Source of the DNA: Flavobacteriales bacterium UBA3431
GTDB lineage: Bacteria; Bacteroidota; Bacteroidia; Flavobacteriales; Schleiferiaceae
Length of the DNA stretch: 21,839 bases
Direction of reading: 5' to 3'
Assembly: GCA_002381225.1 (NCBI GenBank)
Contig: DFSS01000011.1
Span: 46,989 to 68,827 of the forward strand
The translations under genes and the position numbers were made by a program. The notes beneath the pieces were generated by a model. The model did no database searches. It was given only the letters and a program-made list of their open reading frames with translations, and was not told the DNA's origin. Positions 7,431 through 14,424 of the stretch are shown one piece after another. Numbering within the stretch: the first letter of the stretch is position 1; each line of letters opens with the position of its first letter.

Positions 7431-9044
7431 TTACAGATTCTTATGGGTCAATGCAGCCGATACAAAGGCTACAAACAAGGGGTGGGGATTGGCCACCGTG
7501 GATTTGTATTCTGGGTGAAATTGGACGCCCACAAACCAAGGATGGCTGGGGATTTCCACGATTTCGACAAGACCGGTTTCCGGGTTGATGCCTGCGGCCT
7601 TCATCCCTGCTGCTTCAAGATCTGCGAGGTAGGCATTGTTAAATTCAAAGCGATGGCGGTGGCGTTCGGAAATGGTCGCCCGACCATAGAGCTGGCTGCT
7701 CAGCGTCCCTTCCGTCAGGGCACAGTCGCAGGCTCCCAAGCGCATGGTTCCCCCCTTATCCGTGACTTGTTTTTGTTCTTCCATCAAGTCAATGACAGGG
7801 TGTGCAGAGTCTGGGTCCACTTCACTGGAATTGGCGTCTTTTAGGCCGAGGACATGGCGGGCATATTCAATGACGGAAGCTTGCATTCCAAAACAAATAC
7901 CCAAGAAGGGAATTCCCTCTTCGCGGGCAATGCGCACAGCTTCGATTTTGCCTTCAAAACCACGAGATCCAAAGCCTGGTGCCACCAAAACCCCATGCAA
8001 CCCAGCCAAGGCCTCCGAAGCATTCTCGGGAGTTAAATCTTCCGAGTGAATCCAGCGAACCTCTACTTTGGTTCGGTTCTCCGCTCCGGCGTGAATGAGT
8101 GCTTCTAAAATGGATTTGTACGAGTCTTTGAGCTCGACATATTTTCCGATTAAACCAATCTCCACCTGAGATTTAGGGGTTTGAAGACGGTCCATAAAGT
8201 CGTTCCAACGTCCCATGTCGGGGCGTCCAATCGTAGGAAGTTCCAACTTCTTGAGAACGACTTCATCCATGTTTTGGGCGAGTAGAAGTTGAGGAACCTC
8301 ATAGATGGTTTTGGCATCCAAGGATTCAATAACCGCGTCGGGCGTGACGTTACAGAAGAGGGCCAATTTGCGCTTTATATCCTCCCCCAAAGCATGCTCC
8401 GAACGGCAGACAAGGATGTCCGGCTGAACGCCGCTTTCCTGAAGCATTTTCACCGAGTGCTGGGTAGGCTTGGTTTTCAACTCGCCCGTGGCACTCAAGT
8501 AAGGAACCAAGGTCAAGTGGATGCTCACGCAATTTCGACCGAGCTCCCAGCGGAGCTGACGAACGGATTCGATGTATGGGAGCGCCTCAATGTCGCCCAC
8601 CGTTCCACCGATTTCGGTAATCACAATTTCGTATTCCCCACTCTCGCCCAGCAATTGCATGCGGCGCTTGATTTCGTCCGTAATATGCGGAATGACCTGT
8701 ACGGTCTTACCGAGGTAATCCCCGCGGCGCTCCTTGTCAATCACGTGCTGGTAAATGCGGCCCGTGGTCACGTTGTTGGCTTGCGAAGTGGGACGGTTGA
8801 GGAAGCGCTCATAGTGGCCCAAATCCAAATCCGTTTCTGCCCCGTCATCGGTCACGTAACATTCTCCGTGTTCGTAGGGATTGAGAGTCCCTGGATCGAT
8901 GTTGATGTAGGGATCAAATTTCTGAATGGTCACCGAAAAGCCCCGCGCTTGGAGCAGATTGGCGAGGGACGACGCGACAATACCTTTTCCCAAGGAAGAG
9001 GTGACCCCGCCGGTAACGAAGATGTATTTAGTGCTTGAAGCCAT
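7431..9044 (-). CDS. pyrG: CTP synthase (PyrG)
   Basis: PyrG makes CTP from UTP, ATP and glutamine in the cytoplasm. The 537-residue protein has the synthase domain first: KYIFVTGGVTSSLGKG (P-loop), FDPYINIDPGT and HGECYVTDDGAETDLDLGH, with LTLVPYLSATGELKTKPTQHS further on. The glutamine amidotransferase domain follows, with APGFGSRG (oxyanion loop), the nucleophile Cys in FLGICFGMQ at about residue 384, and the catalytic His and Glu in VQFHPEY at about residues 510 and 512. All catalytic residues appear present. It starts at the ATG at 9044, 30 bases after the TonB receptor gene, with a promoter-like sequence in that gap and the end of the receptor gene. yidC follows after 1 base. Confidence 0.97.
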   Translation of the reverse strand: MASSTKYIFVTGGVTSSLGKGIVASSLANLLQARGFSVTIQKFDPYINIDPGTLNPYEHGECYVTDDGAETDLDLGHYERFLNRPTSQANNVTTGRIYQHVIDKERRGDYLGKTVQVIPHITDEIKRRMQLLGESGEYEIVITEIGGTVGDIEALPYIESVRQLRWELGRNCVSIHLTLVPYLSATGELKTKPTQHSVKMLQESGVQPDILVCRSEHALGEDIKRKLALFCNVTPDAVIESLDAKTIYEVPQLLLAQNMDEVVLKKLELPTIGRPDMGRWNDFMDRLQTPKSQVEIGLIGKYVELKDSYKSILEALIHAGAENRTKVEVRWIHSEDLTPENASEALAGLHGVLVAPGFGSRGFEGKIEAVRIAREEGIPFLGICFGMQASVIEYARHVLGLKDANSSEVDPDSAHPVIDLMEEQKQVTDKGGTMRLGACDCALTEGTLSSQLYGRATISERHRHRFEFNNAYLADLEAAGMKAAGINPETGLVEIVEIPSHPWFVGVQFHPEYKSTVANPHPLFVAFVSAALTHKNL

Positions 9045-9061
9045 GAACGAGTGGGTTCTGG

Positions 9062-9092
9062 CAAAGTTAGGGTTTTAAAACGCGTAGCTCAA
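9062..9092 (-). promoter_or_regulatory. pyrG promoter (-33 TTG and -7 TAnnTTTG), overlapping the end of the TonB receptor gene
   Basis: On the minus strand TTG at 9092-9090 and TAACTTTG at 9069-9062 are separated by 20 bases, a good match to the Bacteroidota promoter form TTG-N19-21-TAnnTTTG. The -33 part is the third-from-last sense region of the receptor gene (LSYAF end), while the -7 part is in the 30-base gap. The box ends 17 bases before the pyrG ATG, giving a short leader. This lets pyrG-yidC-GNAT be transcribed independently of the receptor. Confidence 0.6.
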
Positions 9093-11426
9093 CATCAAAG
9101 TGGGCATAATGGGCAATTGATTCACGCGCTTGGCCCGGGGAGTGTCGTAGTAAAAAATATTGGCCCGGTTGTACACGTTGGTGGCGGCAAGTGCCATTTC
9201 AATGCGCTGATTTTTAGCGACTTGCCAATTCTTCTTGGCCGTCAAATCCAAACGGTGGTAGGCGGGCAAACGCTGGCTGTTCAAGTCACCATACAGGATG
9301 CCCATCTGGCCATTCTCCGTGGAATAGGGGTAATCCATGTTGGGTTGACCAAGTCCGTCCGTAAAGGTTTGCTGCTCGTAGTAGCCCCGAATCGGCGTAA
9401 AGGGGAAGCCCGAACCATAGTTCCACCGGACATTGATCTCCCAGTCCTTGTCGCCCTTGTAGGCCACCAGAAGGTTGAGGTTGTGTCGTCGGTCAAATTG
9501 GGGAGCGTACGTGGTCACGCCATCAAATCGGGTCACCTTCCCGAGCGAATAGACTCCCCAGAAATACCAATGCTTGTCTTCGTAGGTAACCAAAGCGTCC
9601 ACCCCGCGTGCTAGACCCGTTTCTACCATAAAGTCTTTTCGAAGGCTCTCGGGTTGATCTTCATAGACGGGGATGTCGTCATAGAGTTTGTACCGGTTGA
9701 TGTTGGTGATTTGATTGAACCGCTTCACATAGCCCTCCAACTCCAAGGTCCAACGTCCCACCACATTCCATTCTCCGCCAAAGACCAAATGCTCAGCCGT
9801 TTGCAACTTTGTATTCAAGGGTCGACCATTGAACTGACTGGGTAGGTCATCCGCCCCACTCAAGAAACCGTAGAAAAGGTTGACCACATCGCGGTCGCTG
9901 TTGGCTGCCACCAGGTTTTGCGAGTAGCGTCCAGCTGAGAGCTTAAATCGCAGGTATTCCGTCGCGTTGTATTTGAGCCCAAGGCGCGGCTCCACCCGCA
10001 CGATGGCCAAGGATCCATAATTGTGCAAACGCAAGCCTGGCTGAATCAACCATCGGCCCTGCTGACGTTTATAGTCCATGTAGCCCCCTAACTCGGTGGT
10101 ATTCTGCTCCTGGTCCAAGGTCCGCCCGACCGTATTGGTATACTGGTACTGGGTGTGGTATCCGACGAATTCCAAGCCATACTTGAACTCGTCGTACTTG
10201 CGCAATAGATAGGTAAAGTCTAGCCCCCCGTTAAACCCGTCAATCTGGCTTTCGCGAGGACGGTTTTCCAATTCGCTGGATTCAATAAAGTAGGCACTTT
10301 GGGCCAAATGGCCTTCGATAATGGTACCCGAGGAGGCAGGAACGACCAAAAAGTCTGCGCCATACCCTGTGGCCCGCCAATTGATCGCCTTGTCCCCGGC
10401 AAATTGCACGCCGTCGTTGAAATTGAATCCAAAGAGGTTCGCCTTGTTGCCACCCGTCGATTCCACGGTGTACTTGGCATACAAATCGGTGAACGTAAAG
10501 GGGAGACCACCATACTCCGTGGCGACGTAGGGATAGACCACGGGGGCGATGGCGTTGAGGTAGGAGTTTTTGGCACTCACCAAGATGGAGCTGGGGGCCA
10601 AACCATCCTTGCCGCGAGGTCCCACGGGCACTTCCAATAAGGCCTTGGCCATGTAGGTGGAGCCGGAAACCTTCCCCGCAATGCGTTGGCGGTTTCCGGA
10701 ACGCGTTCGGATGTCCATCACCGACGAATTGCGTCCCCCGTACTCTGCCCCAAAACCAGCGGTGTAGACATCCGCCTTTTGCAAGATGTCCGTGTCAAAC
10801 ACGGAGAAAAAACCGATGCTGTGGAAGGGATTGTAGAGGATCATCCCATCAAGTTTGACGAGGTTTTGGATTGGGGCACCGCCACGGATGTAGAGTTGGC
10901 CTCCTTGGTCGCCCGTAGTGATAACACCCGGAAGCACCTGGAGGGCACGCATCAAATCCGGCTCACCGCCTATGGAAAAGGTGGTGATGGATTTGGGACT
11001 CAGCTGAACCACTGCAGTGGCCACCTTGGTCTGCTGTTCTTGACGTTTGACATCAATGACCACATCATCGAGGACCACAGTGGATTCTTCAAGCAAGAAG
11101 CGCTCAAAACCAATGCGTCCCGACTTGACTGTGATGCTCCGCGCTGTCGTCCCGTAGCCGGCCAATTTGACGGTGACTTGGTAGGTCCCAGCGGGGATGC
11201 CATTGATCTGAAAATAGCCATCCGAGTTCGTGTAGGCTGACAGGGGCGTCGTCAAACCCGGCTGGGCTATATCGACCGCAACCAAGGCATATTCCAAGGG
11301 CATTTGCGATCCCATTTCCTGCACATTCCCGCGAAGACCCCCAGGTAGCGATTGGGCATGGAGCGGCAACCAGCCCAGGATAAACAGCGCGAAAGCGCTA
11401 GTAAAGAATCTTAAAAAGAAGTTCAT
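9075..11426 (-). CDS. TonB-dependent outer-membrane receptor with carboxypeptidase-regulatory domain
   Basis: The 783-residue protein has a signal peptide (MNFFLRFF to LPLHAQ), then a carboxypeptidase-D regulatory-like beta-sandwich (about residues 30-110, with LRGNVQEM and GYFQINGIPAGTYQVTV), then a TonB plug domain (RALQVLPGVITTGDQGGQLYIRGG, LDGMILYNP, EYGGRNSSVMDI) and a beta-barrel ending in the C-terminal Phe of YAF, the usual barrel-assembly signal. It would import a bulky ligand across the outer membrane with TonB energy. There is no SusD-like partner next to it, so it is not a SusC/D pair, and the ligand is unknown. The frame is open up to 11540, but the signal peptide begins at the ATG at 11426. 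That start lies inside the last codons of holA, a 29-base overlap in another frame. No TAnnTTTG box was seen just upstream, so it may depend on holA transcription. Confidence 0.9.
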   Translation of the reverse strand: MNFFLRFFTSAFALFILGWLPLHAQSLPGGLRGNVQEMGSQMPLEYALVAVDIAQPGLTTPLSAYTNSDGYFQINGIPAGTYQVTVKLAGYGTTARSITVKSGRIGFERFLLEESTVVLDDVVIDVKRQEQQTKVATAVVQLSPKSITTFSIGGEPDLMRALQVLPGVITTGDQGGQLYIRGGAPIQNLVKLDGMILYNPFHSIGFFSVFDTDILQKADVYTAGFGAEYGGRNSSVMDIRTRSGNRQRIAGKVSGSTYMAKALLEVPVGPRGKDGLAPSSILVSAKNSYLNAIAPVVYPYVATEYGGLPFTFTDLYAKYTVESTGGNKANLFGFNFNDGVQFAGDKAINWRATGYGADFLVVPASSGTIIEGHLAQSAYFIESSELENRPRESQIDGFNGGLDFTYLLRKYDEFKYGLEFVGYHTQYQYTNTVGRTLDQEQNTTELGGYMDYKRQQGRWLIQPGLRLHNYGSLAIVRVEPRLGLKYNATEYLRFKLSAGRYSQNLVAANSDRDVVNLFYGFLSGADDLPSQFNGRPLNTKLQTAEHLVFGGEWNVVGRWTLELEGYVKRFNQITNINRYKLYDDIPVYEDQPESLRKDFMVETGLARGVDALVTYEDKHWYFWGVYSLGKVTRFDGVTTYAPQFDRRHNLNLLVAYKGDKDWEINVRWNYGSGFPFTPIRGYYEQQTFTDGLGQPNMDYPYSTENGQMGILYGDLNSQRLPAYHRLDLTAKKNWQVAKNQRIEMALAATNVYNRANIFYYDTPRAKRVNQLPIMPTLMLSYAF

Positions 11427-12405
11427 GCAGGATGTCTGAGTCATTGATGTGTGGGGCGCCCATACCTTTCGCTTGGCGATCGGCCTCGCGAAGATACCCC
11501 AGGATGCGCAGCAACTTGGAAGGCGGATAATTTTGAGCAATGCGGGCCACGTCGCGCAGCGCGAATTCCGAAATCTTTAATGCCGCTGCGGCTGTACGGG
11601 GATTTTTGTCGGGCAAAGCGCCATACACCAGCGCTTTCGAAAAATTCCCAAAGAGGAGGGACAGGGTGACTACCACCGGATTGTTCTTCGGGTTTTCGCC
11701 CATGCTTTTCGCAATGCGGTAGGACTGTGCGATGTCTTTAACTGCGAGCGCCTTGATGAGCTCAAACGTGTTGAACTCTCGGCTGATACCCGTGCGCTCC
11801 TCGATGATTTTGGCCGTCACTTCACCACCCTGGCCCACAAAGGCCTGAATTTTCTCCAACTCATGATGGATGCGTGACAGGTCAGCCCCGATGTATTCCC
11901 CGAGCAGGGCGGCGGCCTTCCCACTCATTTTGAGGCCCATGCGTTGGGCTTGGCTCTCGACCCAAGGAGGGACTTGGTTGTCGTAAAGTTTGGGGAACTC
12001 CAAATACACACCATCGTGTTTTTGAAGGGCTTTGTAGAGGGCTTTGCGCTTGTCAAGTTTTTTGCCTTTCAAGGCCAAGGCGAGCACCGTGCTCGGCTGC
12101 ACCTGCGCCACATAGCTCGCCAAAGCTTCAATGTCTTTGATTTGCTGGGCTTCTTTGACCAAGACCACCGTGCGCTCGGCCATCATGGGAAAGCGCTTCG
12201 CTTCCGACATAATGGTCGCTGCATCCGTGTCCCGTCCGTAAAGCACTGTCAGATTGAAATCCCGCTCGTGTTCCTCGAGCGTGACTGTCGACAGCGTGTC
12301 CATCGCTTGGTCCATGAAAAAAGGCTCATCCCCCCCAAATACATACAGGGGGCGAAACTTTTTTTCTTGCCATTCGCGTTGCAAAACATCCAAGGTGACC
12401 GCCAT
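11398..12405 (-). CDS. holA: DNA polymerase III delta subunit (HolA)
   Basis: HolA is the delta subunit of the clamp loader: it opens the beta sliding clamp and works with gamma/tau and delta-prime at the replication fork. The 335-residue length fits the family. Seen in order: RPLYVFGGDEPFFMDQAM (the N-terminal P-loop-like region of delta without a Walker lysine), ERDFNLTVLYGRD, KRFPMMAERTVVLVKEAQQI, DLSRIHHELEKI (the domain II region), REFNTFELIKALAVKD and NPVVVTLSLLFGNFSKAL in the C-terminal collar domain. It starts at the ATG at 12405, 4 bases after a perfect -7 box. The C-terminal codons overlap the start of the TonB receptor gene by 29 bases. Confidence 0.92.
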   Translation of the reverse strand: MAVTLDVLQREWQEKKFRPLYVFGGDEPFFMDQAMDTLSTVTLEEHERDFNLTVLYGRDTDAATIMSEAKRFPMMAERTVVLVKEAQQIKDIEALASYVAQVQPSTVLALALKGKKLDKRKALYKALQKHDGVYLEFPKLYDNQVPPWVESQAQRMGLKMSGKAAALLGEYIGADLSRIHHELEKIQAFVGQGGEVTAKIIEERTGISREFNTFELIKALAVKDIAQSYRIAKSMGENPKNNPVVVTLSLLFGNFSKALVYGALPDKNPRTAAAALKISEFALRDVARIAQNYPPSKLLRILGYLREADRQAKGMGAPHINDSDILHELLFKILY

Positions 12406-12409
12406 AGTT

Positions 12410-12417
12410 CAAAAGTA
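12410..12417 (-). promoter_or_regulatory. -7 promoter box (TAnnTTTG) of holA
   Basis: TACTTTTG on the minus strand fully matches TAnnTTTG. Four bases (AACT) separate it from the holA ATG at 12405, so transcription should begin at or beside the start codon and the mRNA is predicted to be nearly leaderless. It lies in the 78-base gap after rlmH. Confidence 0.5.
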
Positions 12418-12483
12418 CGCGGAATTCCCCGCCGAGGAGGCTTGAAAGACTTGGATCTTGCGGTGTTTTGCCCCTACATATTC

Positions 12484-12909
12484 TCAGCGGTGGTGGTAGG
12501 GCTCATTGTTCAAAATCGTCCAAGCCCGATAGAGTTGTTCCGCAAAGAGTAGGCGTACCAAATCATGGGGGAAGGTCATCAAACCTAAGGCCATACTACT
12601 TTGCGCTTGCGCTCGAAAATCCTCGGAAAACCCGTAGGCATCCCCCACCGCGAAAACCAGTCGTTTGGGACCTTGATTCATCCATTTTTGGCATTGGGCC
12701 GCAAAGCCATTGCTTGTGTAGGTCTTTCCCCGTTCATCCAACAAAACCAAGAGATCACCCGATTTTAAGGCGTCCAATTGTTTATCCCGATTTGCCACCG
12801 CGTGGATGGAAAACTTTCCATAACGCTGGATACGCGGCAGAAAATGGGCCAAGCCCTCTTTGACATAGGCTTCTTGGGTATCTCCCACAACGAGCAAAAC
12901 TATTTCCAT
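12484..12909 (-). CDS. rlmH: 23S rRNA (pseudouridine1915-N3)-methyltransferase RlmH, short variant
   Basis: RlmH (SPOUT class) methylates pseudouridine 1915 in helix 69 of 23S rRNA using S-adenosylmethionine. Recognised by the opening MEIVLLVVGDTQEAYVKEG, the central LLVLLDERGKTYTSNGFA, KRLVFAVGDAYGFSE, and the C-terminal LVRLLFAEQLYRAWTIL with NEPYHHR, which is the hallmark end. It is 141 residues, against about 155-160 usually: the stretch between HAVANRDKQ and the DLLVLLDERG strand is about 16 residues shorter. The SAM-binding loop normally reads G-G-x-x-G but here is G-D-A-Y-G. The rest of the knot region looks intact. Whether it is active is not certain. It is divergent from the YihY/BrkB gene. 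Confidence 0.9.
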   Translation of the reverse strand: MEIVLLVVGDTQEAYVKEGLAHFLPRIQRYGKFSIHAVANRDKQLDALKSGDLLVLLDERGKTYTSNGFAAQCQKWMNQGPKRLVFAVGDAYGFSEDFRAQAQSSMALGLMTFPHDLVRLLFAEQLYRAWTILNNEPYHHR

Positions 12910-13078
12910 GTATTCAAGGTGAATGGCGAATCATTCTCTCTGGCAAAGAGACGAAATTCTGCAAATCTAGGGGGCATGGGCTATCTTGCCAGGGTCAATC
13001 GCCTCGCGAACTATTCCGGATCATTGGCCCAATTCTCTGCTCAACGTGTACTCAAAAAAACGCCTCATCCACCAAGGA
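12910..13078. promoter_or_regulatory. Divergent promoter region between rlmH and the YihY/BrkB gene
   Basis: The 169-base gap holds a perfect minus-strand -7 box, TAGATTTG at 12969-12962, 52 bases before the rlmH ATG, so rlmH has a real leader. On the plus strand only TATCTTGC at 12982-12989 resembles a -7 box. A short plus-strand frame beginning with ATG at 12976 runs to 13092 and overlaps the BrkB start in another frame; it was not annotated as a gene. Confidence 0.45.
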
Positions 13079-13957
13079 ATGTCCTACGCTAAACGCGTGA
13101 TCCTTCCTTTTTTTGATGGCCTTTCCTTGTACGATGTCGCCACTTTTTTTTGGCGCGGAATGATTGAAGGAGCGGTACCGAGCCGAGCATCGGCCATCAG
13201 CTTTTCATTTTTTCTCGCCCTCTTTCCAGGGGTCATTTTTCTGTTTACCCTCATTCCCTTTATCCCCTTGCAGGGCTTTCAAGAGCAACTCTTTCTCCTC
13301 CTCCAGGAAGTCTTGCCTCCGACGAGTTTTGATGCAGCCTACACCACCATCAACGACATTCTCACCATTCGGCGCGGAAACCTTTTGAGTGTAACCATTA
13401 TTGCGACACTCATCTTCTCCACGAATGGCACCCTCTCACTCATAGGCAATTTTGGCTTGACCATTCACAAATTGAATGTGCGCGGATTTTGGTCTCAGTA
13501 CCTCGCCGCGCTGGTTCTCACCTTGGTCTTGTCGTTCTTGTTGATTTTGGGCATTTCCCTTATTATGATCTCCCAGGACTTTCTGTCCCACTACATTCAA
13601 GATGACGTGCTGGGCATTCCCCTCGCCTCGATTCTTATTTGGGTCCGAAATTTTATCCTCCTGACCCTCATTCTTTTAGCCATCTCCATCCTGTTTTACT
13701 TCGGACCTATGCGTTCGGCCCCCTGGCGATTTGTTTCCCCGGGGTCCATTCTAGCGACCTTTTTAGTGGTGCTCTCTTCCGCCCTCTTCGGCACCTATGT
13801 CACCCACTTCTCCAACTACAACCAATTCTATGGCTCGATTGGGACCTTGCTCATCATTCAACTTTGGATCTATGTGAATGCAATCGGACTTTTAATCGGG
13901 TTTGAATTAAATGCAAGTATGGCGGAAGCAAAAAACCGCGTATCTTCCGTCGACTAG
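13079..13957 (+). CDS. YihY/BrkB-family inner-membrane protein
   Basis: A 292-residue integral membrane protein of the YihY/virulence factor BrkB family, once annotated as ribonuclease BN, a label not supported for this family. Family-typical features are ILPFFDGLSLYDVATFFWRG near the N-terminus, SRASAISFSFFLALFPGVIFL in the first membrane segment, further segments through the middle, and NQFYGSIGTLLIIQLWIYVNAIGLLIGFELNA at the end. The cellular role is unknown; a transport or lipid-related role has been proposed for relatives. The frame is open upstream to a TTG at 12986, which would add 31 residues; ATG at 13079 was chosen because the family core begins just after it, but the start is uncertain. 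DUF2147 gene follows after 23 bases. Confidence 0.82.
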   Translation: MSYAKRVILPFFDGLSLYDVATFFWRGMIEGAVPSRASAISFSFFLALFPGVIFLFTLIPFIPLQGFQEQLFLLLQEVLPPTSFDAAYTTINDILTIRRGNLLSVTIIATLIFSTNGTLSLIGNFGLTIHKLNVRGFWSQYLAALVLTLVLSFLLILGISLIMISQDFLSHYIQDDVLGIPLASILIWVRNFILLTLILLAISILFYFGPMRSAPWRFVSPGSILATFLVVLSSALFGTYVTHFSNYNQFYGSIGTLLIIQLWIYVNAIGLLIGFELNASMAEAKNRVSSVD

Positions 13958-13980
13958 AACGAAACTTAGACACACAAAAC

Positions 13981-14424
13981 ATGAAAAAAAGCATCCTCCT
14001 CGCGATCGCTTTGCTCCTCGGGGGCAAAATGATGGCACAAAGCGCAGACGGCATTTTGGGCGTCTGGTGGAATGAAGAAAAAGACGGAAAAGTCGAGGTC
14101 TACAAGGTGGGCAACGAGTACCGCGGCCGTGTCGTGTATGTGAAGAATAACACGAACCCCGATGGTACGTCTCCCAAAAAAGACAACGAAAACCCTGATG
14201 CCAAGTTGCGCAGCCGCGTTATCCAGGGCTCGACGATTTTGAACGGTCTGAAGTACGACGCTGAGGACAAAGAATGGGCAGGTGGTACGATCTACGACAC
14301 GAAGTCTGGGAATACGTACGACTGCTACGCATACCTTCAAAAGGACGGTACGCTCTACTTCAAAGGGTACTTGCTTGGGATGCGCTTTATTGGCCGCTCA
14401 ACGACCTGGACTCGCGCGAACTAG
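13981..14424 (+). CDS. Secreted DUF2147-family protein
   Basis: A 147-residue protein with a clear signal peptide (MKKSILLAIALLLGG to MMAQS), so periplasmic or exported. The mature part begins GILGVWWNEEKDGKVEVYK, the standard opening of DUF2147 proteins, and continues with RGRVVYVKN, NPDAKLRSRVIQGSTIL (the segment in which relatives read L-R-x-R-x-I-x-G), WAGGTIYD, GNTYDCYAYL and LYFKGYLLGMRFIGRSTTW. The family forms a small beta-barrel or lipocalin-like domain of unknown function. It follows the YihY/BrkB gene by 23 bases. Its last 27 bases overlap the end of the convergent glycosyltransferase gene. Confidence 0.88.
   Translation: MKKSILLAIALLLGGKMMAQSADGILGVWWNEEKDGKVEVYKVGNEYRGRVVYVKNNTNPDGTSPKKDNENPDAKLRSRVIQGSTILNGLKYDAEDKEWAGGTIYDTKSGNTYDCYAYLQKDGTLYFKGYLLGMRFIGRSTTWTRAN

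Noticed and set aside
8289..9038. 249-codon plus-strand open frame opposite pyrG
   Set aside because: It is antisense to the strongly conserved PyrG N-terminal domain and shows no family motif of its own.
12976..13092. Small plus-strand frame of 38 codons before the YihY/BrkB gene
   Set aside because: It overlaps the BrkB start in another frame, has no recognisable motif and no convincing promoter spacing.
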